IMG/VR virus record: IMGVR_UViG_3300043395_001470
Coordinates: 1 to 54,313 of that record
DNA from: a virus
Reading direction: 5' to 3' (one strand)
DNA: 54,313 bases
In this document: positions 12,555 to 21,327 of the stretch, one piece after another
How the letters are laid out: every line of letters starts with the position of its first letter
How positions within the stretch are numbered: position 1 is the first letter of the stretch
Notes under the pieces: model-generated
Told to the model about the DNA's origin: nothing
Seen by the model: the letters and a program-made list of their open reading frames with translations, nothing else
Database searches by the model: none
Position numbers and translations under genes: made by a program

Positions 12555-14462
12555 TTACGCGCTTTCAAGAGCAGCAACTTTGGCCTCAAGGGTTTCGATC
12601 TTGGTCAAGGCTTGCTTGAGTGCCAAGTGGTACATGGCTTGGAGCTTGGCGTTGTCGTAAGAGCGAATGGACCCCTCGTCATCTGTTTCGCCAGTGTCGA
12701 AGATAAGCGAAGGGTCAACGGCTTCTACTTCGTCAACGATATAACCATAGTTTGTTGACTCTGGATTGTTTTTATACGCAAAACTCCGTATCGGTAAGTC
12801 TCGCGCAACATTCCAAGAAATCTCTGGGCTCAGCGGCGCACTATCAATATCTTGCTTGAGGCGACGCTCCGATGTAAGCGAGGTAATCGTGGTGACATCA
12901 CACAAAATGCGATCCGTAAAGCGCACACGCTCAATAGGAGTAGCCGAAGCATCTGTGGCGCCATCTCTGTTGGTGTAAAATCGCAAATAACCGTTTGCGC
13001 GATTCGTGGCAGTATTATCCTGCGTGACAATAATTGCGGCTAGAGTTTTAGAGTTTCCGTTTGTACTTAGCCCTCCAAAAGAAATAACTCCAGCGTTCGC
13101 GTTAGATCCTCCTCTGTAGGCAAGGCCAATACCAGGAGCATTATCGCCACCAATATACGTACCGGCTCCAGTAATAAAACCAGCCGCATTGTACGAGTCA
13201 TAAACATAGTAGTTTTGAATAACGCTTCCATTACTCGTGATCCTCATCCGCTCCGTCGGAGAACTCGCACCATCCGCAGTAGTGGAGAACACTAGGCGGC
13301 CTGGCATGTCGTTGGCGCCAGGGGTGCCGTCGACTTCACACCTGATCTGACCACCAGCTATAAACTCAGTACCATCAGATCCTTGAAAATCAACGCTTCC
13401 CAACAGGTCATTATTTCCCACAAGGGTATTTCCACCTACCGAGCCAGATTTTTGCCTGGCCAGGATTAGATATGGACCGTAAACCGTATCAGAGCTGGTA
13501 ACAGAAAGAATTTGAGCGGTTCCCGTACCTTCGAGTTGAAGTTGGGGAGAGAAACTTGTTGTATTAAAGAAATTGCTACGCGCACTAGACGTACCAACTA
13601 GGAGCCTGCCGGAGCTGTCAACTTTAACTCTCTCAGAACCATTAGTACTTACAGTAAAAACGTTAGCAGTAGAACCACTAATCGTAACACCAGTACCTAA
13701 AGTAGCATTACCACCAGTAAGTACAATACCACTACGAGCAGTTACAATACCAATAGAATCTACATTAGTTACATCTTCATAAGTTAATGTACCACCAACA
13801 GAAACATTACCAGTAAATGTAGCAGCAACACCACTAATATTTCGTGCTGTTACATCAGGAGTTCCACCACTAATACCACTCTGAGAAATACTCAAAGTTC
13901 CAACATTAATCGTATTATTAGTTCCATCAAGAGTAATACTTGAAGTGCCAACAGTCAGAATACCAGTAACTCTTGCATTTCCGTTGACAAGAAGTGCTGT
14001 AGTTCCTGTTCCAGTGATTACTACATCACCAGAAGTATTCCAGGATGGTCCACCAGTTGAAAGTTTTGCTGGTGTTACAGTTCCATCACCAGGAACACTT
14101 ACAGCAACAGCAGGTCCTAATGATACAATCGAACAATCTAAACCAGCACTAGGAGCAGTTGTAAAAGTAATATTAGAACCTGATACAGTGTAATCTGTCA
14201 ATGGTTCTTGGACAATACCACCAAGAACAACTCTTAACTGTTGAGCATTTGCTGGTGTTAATGATACTCCAGAAACAGTAAGAGCAAATGTTTGAGTGGA
14301 ACCGTTAAAGGAACTCTCAATATTGTCAACGATACTTATGTTTTTTGATGATGATGCAGTATAACTTTTCCAAACAACTCCATCCCACTGATAAGTGAAT
14401 CCAGAGGTAGAATCTGCATATAACTGTCCCGTTGTGGGATTATCTGGAAAGTTTAAAGCCAT
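12555..14462 (-). CDS. Tail fibre with C-terminal intramolecular chaperone (peptidase S74) domain
   Basis: The product has 635 residues. Residues 1-50 (TTGQLYADSTSGFTYQWDG) look like a fibre attachment start. The middle is a low-complexity Gly/Ser/Thr/Asn beta repeat region (VTGNVSVGGTL type). The last 100 residues match the S74 pattern (RRLKQDIDSAPLSP, NYGYIVDEVEAVDP, and a final coiled coil LTKIETLEAKVAALE). In phage fibres this domain assists trimerisation and is cut off. From about 13630 down to the 3' end the DNA is more GC-rich than the first half, suggesting a transplanted tip. A CATAAATA promoter precedes it. Confidence 0.85.
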   Translation of the reverse strand: MALNFPDNPTTGQLYADSTSGFTYQWDGVVWKSYTASSSKNISIVDNIESSFNGSTQTFALTVSGVSLTPANAQQLRVVLGGIVQEPLTDYTVSGSNITFTTAPSAGLDCSIVSLGPAVAVSVPGDGTVTPAKLSTGGPSWNTSGDVVITGTGTTALLVNGNARVTGILTVGTSSITLDGTNNTINVGTLSISQSGISGGTPDVTARNISGVAATFTGNVSVGGTLTYEDVTNVDSIGIVTARSGIVLTGGNATLGTGVTISGSTANVFTVSTNGSERVKVDSSGRLLVGTSSARSNFFNTTSFSPQLQLEGTGTAQILSVTSSDTVYGPYLILARQKSGSVGGNTLVGNNDLLGSVDFQGSDGTEFIAGGQIRCEVDGTPGANDMPGRLVFSTTADGASSPTERMRITSNGSVIQNYYVYDSYNAAGFITGAGTYIGGDNAPGIGLAYRGGSNANAGVISFGGLSTNGNSKTLAAIIVTQDNTATNRANGYLRFYTNRDGATDASATPIERVRFTDRILCDVTTITSLTSERRLKQDIDSAPLSPEISWNVARDLPIRSFAYKNNPESTNYGYIVDEVEAVDPSLIFDTGETDDEGSIRSYDNAKLQAMYHLALKQALTKIETLEAKVAALESA

Positions 14463-14480
14463 CTTATTATACTTTTTAGG

Positions 14481-14488
14481 TATTTATG
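14481..14488 (-). promoter_or_regulatory. Late promoter (CATAAATA) for the tail fibre at 12555-14462
   Basis: CATAAATA on the minus strand lies 19-26 nt before the ATG at 14462. Confidence 0.6.
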
Positions 14489-14492
14489 TTGA

Positions 14493-15875
14493 TCACCACT
14501 CAACGATTACGAGTCCTGGTGCTCCGTTTGCTCCTGTTGCGCATCCACCCGCGGGTGGAGCAACAATTACACCTCCAGCACCAGATCCATACCCACATCC
14601 AGGGCATCCGGGTTGGATTGTTGTTGGATCAATAGAGTTGCCTCTGGTTCCACCAACTCCAAACGGCCCACTAGCTCCTGCACCTCCAATGGTTACCCCG
14701 GGATCTACTCTATATCCTCGACCATTAAAATGACATGAGATTGTACCGCACTGCAAGGTTGTAGGGAACGTAGCTGTATTTGAGAATATACCATAAGTTG
14801 CTGTTGCTGGAGCACTATTTCCATTAGATCCAGGAGCCCCACCACCAAACCCACCGCAAGCGTCATTGCCAAGGCAAGGACCACTACATCCAATACATCC
14901 ACCATGAGTTAAGAATACTGTAGGACCACCAAAAATTGTATCTCCTCCTGCTCCACCAACAGTCACCGGATAAGAACTACATGCTGGTGGTACTGATAAT
15001 AGTTTTACTGCTGCTGATCCTGCTCCACCACCACCAATAACACATCTTATAGATGGAGGGAGACCTGGAGTTGATCCTCCACCACCAGTGGCAGTAATCT
15101 TAAGACTTGTAGTTCCTGGTGGAACTGTAAAAGTTCCTGGGTTAGTAAATACACAAAATCCACCACCACCAGATAAACCAGTAATAGCACTGGAGGGAAT
15201 ATTAGAAAGTCCCGAACCATTTCCAGAGAAACATGAAGTGGCACAAACGACTCCACCAGTTACTGTTCCAGGAACTGTTGCTGTTCCTGCTGTTATGGTT
15301 CCTCTTATACATCCTGTGGTAGCAGTAATAATACCTGCTGTAACACCTGAAGAATTTAATGTAACAGCTGTTCCAACACGAATATTATCACTATTTCCAT
15401 CAAGTGCGATTGTTCCTTGACCGACTGAAAGAATTCCAGTAACTCTTGCGTTTCCTTCTACCAATAAAGCAGTGGTTCCAATACCAATCGTTACCTTTCC
15501 AATACCATTTGTAGTACCTAATGTAGAAATACCAGTTACATGTAGATTTGCGGTATTTAAGGTATTAGAGTTTGAATCAAAAGTTAAGTCACCATCAGTT
15601 GCAGATGCAGTCATCGTGCCTGATGTTTGAGTGGTGACTACAACTCTTTGAGAACCCGATGCAGCACTTAGAGTTGATCCAGTGTTTGTAAGATTACTTC
15701 CATCTCCAAAAAATTGACTCGCAGTTACTGAAGAACTTACAGAAACATTATTAGTAGTAACGACACCAACAACATTAATACCAGTAGAATTAATTGTAAC
15801 CGCAGAACCAACAACTACATTTTGTGCTGTGGATATGCCTACACCACCTACTAATTGTGCCTTTGTCTGTGACAT
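14493..15875 (-). CDS. Gly- and Cys-rich tail adhesin
   Basis: The product has 460 residues. Residues 1-230 are fibre-like repeats (GTTALLVEGNARVTGILSVG type) also found in the neighbouring fibres. The C-terminal half is Gly-rich with about 18 Cys (GGCIGCSGPCLGNDACGGFG) and ends PGLVIVEW. It shares nearly identical blocks with the protein at 21795-22610, at both ends of the Gly-rich part, while the centre differs. Gly-rich tips are known for receptor-binding adhesins of T-even phages (gp38), so I infer host recognition. The abundance of Cys in an extracellular tip is unusual. Confidence 0.75.
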   Translation of the reverse strand: MSQTKAQLVGGVGISTAQNVVVGSAVTINSTGINVVGVVTTNNVSVSSSVTASQFFGDGSNLTNTGSTLSAASGSQRVVVTTQTSGTMTASATDGDLTFDSNSNTLNTANLHVTGISTLGTTNGIGKVTIGIGTTALLVEGNARVTGILSVGQGTIALDGNSDNIRVGTAVTLNSSGVTAGIITATTGCIRGTITAGTATVPGTVTGGVVCATSCFSGNGSGLSNIPSSAITGLSGGGGFCVFTNPGTFTVPPGTTSLKITATGGGGSTPGLPPSIRCVIGGGGAGSAAVKLLSVPPACSSYPVTVGGAGGDTIFGGPTVFLTHGGCIGCSGPCLGNDACGGFGGGAPGSNGNSAPATATYGIFSNTATFPTTLQCGTISCHFNGRGYRVDPGVTIGGAGASGPFGVGGTRGNSIDPTTIQPGCPGCGYGSGAGGVIVAPPAGGCATGANGAPGLVIVEW

Positions 15876-15900
15876 TATGACTCGATAGTATCCTTTTTGT

Positions 15901-15908
15901 TATTTATA
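15901..15908 (-). promoter_or_regulatory. Late promoter (TATAAATA) for the adhesin at 14493-15875
   Basis: A perfect TATAAATA on the minus strand lies 26-33 nt before the ATG at 15875. Confidence 0.7.
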
Positions 15909-15909
15909 A

Positions 15910-16827
15910 TTAATTTTCTATTTCCTTTACGATTTTCTGATATGCCTCCTCGATTTCTTCCAGAGTAAATGCAATCCTATCTTCATTCAGACGATTAGCA
16001 AGATGGGATTGCATCCCCGAAATTCTCATGGTTGTTGGTTCTAACTTCACATCTCTTTTGATAATTTGGAAATGATCTGGATAAGAATTATTTTTTTCAT
16101 GAACTCCACCAATCACAACCGTTGCTTTCTTATTCAGAGCACGAGCAAAATGTTGACCGCAACTATCACAACCAACGAAGTAATCTGCTTCAGAAATAGC
16201 AGCAGCCCACTCTCTCAAACTCATATCAGGATCGGGAATATACGTCTTTCCGTCATGTGCCTGAGCAGGTCCAAAGTAGATTACATTATATTTCTGCATC
16301 AACTTATCAATCAAAGTATCATACATCGATTGGGGAATGGATCTTAAACTATCGTCAAACATTCCAATAGGATATAAGGTAGCAGTGCTTCCATATGGTT
16401 GAATAATGATTGTCTTTTCTTTTCCTTGTGCTTTCTTTGCCTTATGAATATGTTCTTTTCCTTTTAAAATCTCTGCTTGAGATAGTTTAATAATTGAATC
16501 TGGAAGATCTTTATGATCATGAGTTCCGTTGATTTCCACATCAAATGCTTCCGCAAGTGAAATCTCATTTCGATAATACTTAGGAACCTTATATGGTTCT
16601 GGTGTAATCACACGATCAGCATTCCAAAAATATCTCTCAAAAATTCCTTTATTTTCTGGATTAAAAGTTCTATTTTGAAGTTCTGGAATGCCCCAATACA
16701 TCCAATCCCATCCGCCAACCATTACATACCATTCTTCTTTTGGATGTAACTTGCCATATTTTAAGAGAGCAGGAATAGCAGTTACAACTCTTCCTGCTCC
16801 ACCATCGATGCAAATAACTGTTTTCAT
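15910..16827 (-). CDS. GT9-like (heptosyltransferase-type) glycosyltransferase
   Basis: The product has 305 residues. It starts MKTVICIDGGAGRVVTAIPA, like the N-terminal Rossmann start of GT9 enzymes. A C-terminal nucleotide-sugar motif region reads MSLREWAAAISEADYFVGCD followed by SCGQHFARALNKKATVVIGG. GT9 enzymes transfer ADP-heptose or similar sugars to lipopolysaccharide. Here the acceptor may be host surface glycan, virion protein or another metabolite. It overlaps the carbamoyltransferase gene by 4 nt (ATGA), so the two are co-translated. Confidence 0.7.
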   Translation of the reverse strand: MKTVICIDGGAGRVVTAIPALLKYGKLHPKEEWYVMVGGWDWMYWGIPELQNRTFNPENKGIFERYFWNADRVITPEPYKVPKYYRNEISLAEAFDVEINGTHDHKDLPDSIIKLSQAEILKGKEHIHKAKKAQGKEKTIIIQPYGSTATLYPIGMFDDSLRSIPQSMYDTLIDKLMQKYNVIYFGPAQAHDGKTYIPDPDMSLREWAAAISEADYFVGCDSCGQHFARALNKKATVVIGGVHEKNNSYPDHFQIIKRDVKLEPTTMRISGMQSHLANRLNEDRIAFTLEEIEEAYQKIVKEIEN

Positions 16828-18518
16828 GCTTTTCTCACAAGGAAGTTTCCAATCACAAGATAATCAATATCCATATTTAAAAATGAACGAATAGCATCTT
16901 GTGGTGTTTCGATAATTGGTTCACCATTATCGTTGAATGAGGTATTTAGAAGAACTGGAATACCCGAGATTTCATTAAACTTACGAAGAAGTGTAGTAAC
17001 ATGAGGACTTAAATGTTCATTTACAGTTTGAATCCTACAAGTCTTATCTTCATGAGTGATTGCTCCAAGAGTATCAATCTTATCATCTTTTACTGTCAGA
17101 GAGTAAAGCATGTAAGGAGAGTTGAAGTCTTCATTAAAGTATTCTGTCAGATGTTCCTCCAACATAATACCTGCAAAAGGTCTCCAATATTCACGATGTT
17201 TTACTCGATGATTCATCACATCCTTATTTTCTTTTGGTCCAGGATGCATTAAAAGTGAACGAGATCCAAGTGCCCTTGGACCAAACTCAGAACGATTCTG
17301 GAACCACCCAATAATCTTATTATTATTCAGTTCTTGTGCGGTAAACTCACAAAGATCTTCAAAGTTTTTATATCTTTCATAAGTAACTCCCGAATCATTC
17401 AGTGATGATTCAATCTCATCATTTGAGTATTCTTTACCCAGAAGAGCAATATTATCAGGAAGTTCGATTGGTTGATTATTTTTAAATTGACCAAAACATG
17501 CTGCACCAAAATGAAGACCTACATCATTAGGACATGGTGGAACATGAATATCCTTAAACAATCCACTTTGTTTGAGAACAGAGTTGCCAAGAACATTCAA
17601 GAATGAACCACCAGAGAAGCAAATATAGTCCTCAAGATAAGAGTTTTTCTTCAGTTCTGTAACATAGTCCAACAACGCAAGTTCGAAGTTCTTTTGAATA
17701 ATGAAAGCTTTCTCATCAGCATTTCGGAACTTAAATGCATTTGTTGGATCTTTCACAAAAGTCACATAAGGAATATCATCATAAGCAAGATCCTTTGACA
17801 TTTGATACATGAGGTTTTCATCAGTAAAGTTCATAGAACTTCCGTATGCCGAAAGACCCATGATCTTACCATCCCAAGTCTCACGATACTTTTCATCCCA
17901 TCCATCAATATTTTTTTGAACTTTTTCACAATAAATCTGATGAGAAAGTGAGTGATAAAATCCACCAAAATCATTTGATCCTGGAATACCATTAAAGAAT
18001 CGGAAGATGCCCTTTTCCTTATTAAAATAACCAATAGAGTTGGTCTCTGCCATCATGGTTCCAGTAAACCCACAATTAAATGTGAGAGAACCAGCACCAT
18101 CTAAAGTGATAAATGACCCTTCATTAAATTTTGAAGAAAACACTGAAGCAGCAGCATGACTTAAGTGGTGAGAAACCAACTTAAACTCTGCATTTGGAAA
18201 TCTCTCCTCAATCATTCTCTTTACAGTCCCTTCGTACCATTTCTTATAGAACATGGTCACACACATTGAAGGAACACAAACCAAATCTACGTCTTCTCCA
18301 CTGATGTTTCCAGCAGATAAACAATAGTCGATTGAGTTTTGTGGAAAGTTTCCATCATGCTTTTTACGAGTAAGTCGTTCTTCAGAAATAGAGCAGATAT
18401 GTTTTCCATTTACAAACAAAGTTGCCCCAGCATCATGACACCATGTGGGTTCACCTTGTTCGTTGACTGATTTATCTGCCCTCCAATCAAAAGAACCATA
18501 AAGACCAAGAGTAATCAT
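16824..18518 (-). CDS. Carbamoyltransferase (NodU/CmcH family)
   Basis: The product has 564 residues, the usual family length. The N-terminal Kae1-like domain has the metal-binding SHHLSHAAAS motif (His 117, 118, 121) and TLDGAGS at residues 138-144. The C-terminal domain has WFQNRSEFGPRALGSRSLL, the hallmark of carbamoyl transfer to a sugar hydroxyl or nodulation factor. Family members use carbamoyl phosphate and ATP. With a glycosyltransferase and oxygenases in the same operon it probably decorates a glycan or small metabolite. The start ATG lies 3 nt after the upstream stop. Confidence 0.9.
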   Translation of the reverse strand: MITLGLYGSFDWRADKSVNEQGEPTWCHDAGATLFVNGKHICSISEERLTRKKHDGNFPQNSIDYCLSAGNISGEDVDLVCVPSMCVTMFYKKWYEGTVKRMIEERFPNAEFKLVSHHLSHAAASVFSSKFNEGSFITLDGAGSLTFNCGFTGTMMAETNSIGYFNKEKGIFRFFNGIPGSNDFGGFYHSLSHQIYCEKVQKNIDGWDEKYRETWDGKIMGLSAYGSSMNFTDENLMYQMSKDLAYDDIPYVTFVKDPTNAFKFRNADEKAFIIQKNFELALLDYVTELKKNSYLEDYICFSGGSFLNVLGNSVLKQSGLFKDIHVPPCPNDVGLHFGAACFGQFKNNQPIELPDNIALLGKEYSNDEIESSLNDSGVTYERYKNFEDLCEFTAQELNNNKIIGWFQNRSEFGPRALGSRSLLMHPGPKENKDVMNHRVKHREYWRPFAGIMLEEHLTEYFNEDFNSPYMLYSLTVKDDKIDTLGAITHEDKTCRIQTVNEHLSPHVTTLLRKFNEISGIPVLLNTSFNDNGEPIIETPQDAIRSFLNMDIDYLVIGNFLVRKA

Positions 18519-18521
18519 AGA

Positions 18522-19244
18522 TTAACCATTCCCCATATCAAATGCAAATTGTGCTCGTTGTCCGTCTTGAAGAACATAATGGAAAAAGATTTGATGATAA
18601 TATAAACCTTCTTTTTCTACCTTTGCTCCATACCAAGTTCTTTTATATTCTCTTGGAAGAGGTTCCCTCCAGTGTGGTCTCTCACAACCTTTGTAAATCA
18701 TACCATCACCAGGACCAAGAATCACCGAACGATTCTCACCTTTCTTGATGATATTTGCTTTGGTCTTAGGGTCATCATAAGTATCTGGAGTTTTAATCCA
18801 AATAGGCCATGGATTACTTACATTTGAACTTACATGAATCGTAACTGAAATCTCACAAGCAGGACGATCTGCATGATTGGTCAGTGCTTGCCCTGGATTA
18901 TAAAACCTATCATAATAGTAAGTATTATAAAGTTTCTTACCGATTGCTTTCTCAAGTTTTAAACGAATCTGAGAATGGGCAAACTTGTAAGGAGGCCAAT
19001 AGTATCTTGAAGTTGATCCTTCAACCTGTCCTTCTAATGGAATGTGAGAAAACTTCTCAATCTTTCCGTAGTAATTGTATTGACCTTTGATTTCTGGTGG
19101 ATCACAATAAAGATCTTTTGGATCCCACAGATTTTTTAGAACCAGATATCCATCTCGATCAAACTGTTCATTATTTGTTGGCGATGAACCTGAGTTAATT
19201 CTTTCCTGCCAATCGATGGCATCTTGTGTCATTTGTTCTGCCAT
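18522..19244 (-). CDS. 2OG-Fe(II) oxygenase-like protein
   Basis: The product has 240 residues. An HxD pair (HADRPACEIS, His124/Asp126) and a distal His191 in LGPGDGMIYKGCERPHWREP fit the double-stranded beta-helix iron site. FDRDGYLVLKNLWDP at the N terminus is typical of phytanoyl- or prolyl-type oxygenases. It would hydroxylate a substrate using 2-oxoglutarate and oxygen. The gene lies 3 nt upstream of the carbamoyltransferase, so both likely act on the same product. The exact substrate is unknown. Confidence 0.75.
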   Translation of the reverse strand: MAEQMTQDAIDWQERINSGSSPTNNEQFDRDGYLVLKNLWDPKDLYCDPPEIKGQYNYYGKIEKFSHIPLEGQVEGSTSRYYWPPYKFAHSQIRLKLEKAIGKKLYNTYYYDRFYNPGQALTNHADRPACEISVTIHVSSNVSNPWPIWIKTPDTYDDPKTKANIIKKGENRSVILGPGDGMIYKGCERPHWREPLPREYKRTWYGAKVEKEGLYYHQIFFHYVLQDGQRAQFAFDMGNG

Positions 19245-19247
19245 AAT

Positions 19248-19955
19248 TTAAATCTCCTTTGATTTTATTCCCCCCAAAGTCCACCCTTCACCGGGACATT
19301 CTTTTGAGAATTTTTGTTGTTCTCCATTATTCCAAAGTTTTCTGCCAATTTTTGATTGACCTATTTTGTCACGGACATTTGGTGGAGTTACTTTTCCGTA
19401 ATTTGGATTGTTTTCTCCTTTGTTGTTTTCTCTAAATTTTGCTTTTGACTCTTCTGAATGTTTTCTACCTTTAAAAGGATGACCTAATGTTCTGAATTGT
19501 TCTAAAGTTTTTTGCCTTATCAATTCTTTTGTTTCTTGAGAATGACTTTTTCCATAAAAATGATTGTCTTCTCTATATTTTTTTATTCCAGGTCTTCCTT
19601 TTGAAGATTTTGAAAGTTTTTCTCTGGTTTCTTTTGAATGTTTTCTTCCGTAAAATGGATTATCTTCACCAAACTTTTTTTCTGCATAATAAAATCCAGT
19701 GGTTTTTTGTCTTGCCTTATTTGCAAAATGTGGATTTTTATCTACTTGATAAAACTTATGAAGATTTACTTCAGCCTGAAGTGCTTCTTCTCTTGTGGAA
19801 AAAGTTTCAAGAATTATCTTATGAGAAGGGTTGAAAGTTTCATCGTGATAAGAACCAAGATAGTTATCTTCTTCAGGAAGACATTTACAGGTTCTACAAC
19901 CTATGTAACCTCTACCAAACTCCTCATAAGAATAATAAACATAATGATTTTCCAT
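19248..19955 (-). CDS. GIY-YIG/NUMOD3 homing endonuclease
   Basis: The product has 235 residues. The start YVYYSYEEFGRGYIGCR gives a degenerate GIY-YIG strand (YVY...YIG). NUMOD3 repeats follow (GRKHSKETREKLSKSSKGRP, GKSHSQETKELIRQKTLEQF, GRKHSEESKAKFRENNKGEN). It is inserted between two 2OG-oxygenase genes of one operon, reading in the same direction. A TATAAATA late promoter sits in the loop of a small hairpin right upstream. The second repeat-flanked region (NPNYGK, NPFYGR) is typical of such modules. Confidence 0.8.
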   Translation of the reverse strand: MENHYVYYSYEEFGRGYIGCRTCKCLPEEDNYLGSYHDETFNPSHKIILETFSTREEALQAEVNLHKFYQVDKNPHFANKARQKTTGFYYAEKKFGEDNPFYGRKHSKETREKLSKSSKGRPGIKKYREDNHFYGKSHSQETKELIRQKTLEQFRTLGHPFKGRKHSEESKAKFRENNKGENNPNYGKVTPPNVRDKIGQSKIGRKLWNNGEQQKFSKECPGEGWTLGGIKSKEI

Positions 19956-19971
19956 AGTATTATTGGTCCTA

Positions 19972-19998
19972 GATGGAGTTATTTATATTACCTCCATC
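19972..19998 (-). promoter_or_regulatory. Late promoter in the loop of a 7-bp hairpin, leader of the gene at 19248-19955
   Basis: On the minus strand GATGGAG and CTCCATC pair around a 13-nt loop holding TATAAATA (19980-19987). An AGGA ribosome-binding site follows at once. This is a compact version of the layout seen before the other homing endonucleases. Confidence 0.6.
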
Positions 19999-20003
19999 GG
20001 GGT

Positions 20004-20639
20004 TCAGCGCCACCGGTTTCCCACGCACCATCCAACTAGTGACTTTCTGACACCACTAGTTACTTTCTGAACCCTATGTTGTGTCCTTGAATCAAAGAGA
20101 ATAATCGCACCTCTTTGACGAGGAGCAATATAAGATTTTCCACTCTCTCCAAGAAGTTGGAGATTGCCGCCTTCATAAGTATCGGGATCAGAAAGAAGCA
20201 AACTAAAAGATAACTTTCTTACTTTTTCGCAACTTTCATTAATAAAATCCTGAGCAATCTCATTTCCATTTCCACGATTACCTGCAGATACTGGCTTATA
20301 GAGACTATCAATACCTGCGTCATTATGCCAACCATAATACTCCCCTTCTCCATACACAGTATATTGAAGTGATTCGCCATCAATATTATCTAAATCATAT
20401 AAAAAGTTTTCACGATTTGCTCGTTGCACATAATGCCAAACAAATCCACCAATCCAGTGAGATGTTGGCACCCATGCATTTTTTGCGTTTCTTTTATCTT
20501 TATCTACAGTTCCATAATCTCCACCACCCACTCGTGAATCTTGAAGGTGTGGATCAAAGTTTTCTGCAAGGTCTTCTTCAATTATATCAATAATCTTATT
20601 CGGGATATCACTGTAGTACCAAATCGACTGATATGCCAA
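20004..20639 (-). CDS. 2OG-Fe(II) oxygenase (prolyl 4-hydroxylase type), TTG start
   Basis: The product has 211 residues. The iron ligands are visible: His105 and Asp107 in YYGWHNDAG, and distal His188 in FDSRTQHRVQKV. Arg198 in SGVRKSL is the 2-oxoglutarate-binding residue. The conserved SFSLLLSDPDTYEGGNLQLL core is present. There is no ATG. The start is a TTG at 20639, because an in-frame TGA lies two codons upstream and AAGGAG precedes it at good spacing. It is the first gene of the oxygenase/carbamoyltransferase operon and has a perfect sigma70 promoter. Confidence 0.85.
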   Translation of the reverse strand: MAYQSIWYYSDIPNKIIDIIEEDLAENFDPHLQDSRVGGGDYGTVDKDKRNAKNAWVPTSHWIGGFVWHYVQRANRENFLYDLDNIDGESLQYTVYGEGEYYGWHNDAGIDSLYKPVSAGNRGNGNEIAQDFINESCEKVRKLSFSLLLSDPDTYEGGNLQLLGESGKSYIAPRQRGAIILFDSRTQHRVQKVTSGVRKSLVGWCVGNRWR

Positions 20640-20668
20640 AAGTCAATCTCCTTATGTTATTCAGACAC

Positions 20669-20697
20669 ATTATATATCAGTTTTTTTATAGTGTCAA
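20669..20697 (-). promoter_or_regulatory. Perfect sigma70 promoter for the oxygenase operon
   Basis: On the minus strand TTGACA (20692-20697) and TATAAT (20669-20674) are separated by exactly 17 nt. The TGA inside TTGACA is also the stop codon of the upstream homing endonuclease. This indicates early expression by host RNA polymerase. Confidence 0.8.
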
Positions 20698-21317
20698 TTT
20701 ACTTTTTCAACCTTTATAATGTCCTTATATTTTTTTCTATAACCAAGTTTTACATTATAAATTCCAGAATAATGATATTCACTATCTTTCATAAAATCCA
20801 TAATATTTTTAATGATAATACTTTTACCATTATCAAAAGTAATTTTATGAGGACTTGATTTTGATGCACTCACTTTTCTTTTATGTTCTTCGGTACAAGT
20901 TCTACCTTTTCTAACCGCAGACATTTTTGCTTTTGTTTCTTCACTTAATTTTTTACCTCTATTACTTTCAGCAATCTTATCATAAACCCACTGTGGCCTT
21001 TTCTTACCAAGATTTGCTTGACGAAGTTTTTCTCTTGTTTCCTTACTTCTTACAGCACCAGAAGCACCATCTCCACCGTCACTTTTATTTCTTAAGATTC
21101 CATTATTTAAATCAATCCTACCAAACATTAAGATATAAAGTTTCTCTAAAAGAAATGCCTCTTCTTCAGTGAGATTATCTTTAATAATTTTAACTCTTGA
21201 TTTATCTCTTGGTGGTTTGACTTCTTTTGGACCTTTTGTATAGGCTCTTTTTCCAGAACCTTTACCGATATAATATGGACTATGATCTTCCCGTAAATAC
21301 GAGTAAACGTAATACAT
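20694..21317 (-). CDS. GIY-YIG homing endonuclease with NUMOD3 repeats
   Basis: The product has 207 residues. The N terminus has the GIY-YIG core (MYYVYSYLREDHSPYYIGKG) and the downstream Glu region (LTEEEAFLLEKLYILMFGRI, then LRNKSDGGDGASG), as in Seg-type enzymes. NUMOD3 repeats follow (RSKETREKLRQANLGKKRP, KLSEETKAKMSAVRKGRT), then a short C-terminal module (YHYSGIYNVKLGYRKKYKDI) resembling the end of the HNH enzyme at 11036. It is free-standing between a tail gene and the oxygenase operon. Confidence 0.9.
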   Translation of the reverse strand: MYYVYSYLREDHSPYYIGKGSGKRAYTKGPKEVKPPRDKSRVKIIKDNLTEEEAFLLEKLYILMFGRIDLNNGILRNKSDGGDGASGAVRSKETREKLRQANLGKKRPQWVYDKIAESNRGKKLSEETKAKMSAVRKGRTCTEEHKRKVSASKSSPHKITFDNGKSIIIKNIMDFMKDSEYHYSGIYNVKLGYRKKYKDIIKVEKVN

Positions 21318-21327
21318 TTCTACTCAA

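Noticed and set aside
20026-20070. Imperfect 20-bp direct repeat near the end of the oxygenase gene (CTAGT.ACTTTCTGA twice)
   Set aside because: It codes for QKVTSG and RKSLVG in the normal C terminus of the enzyme, and so is explained by the protein sequence.
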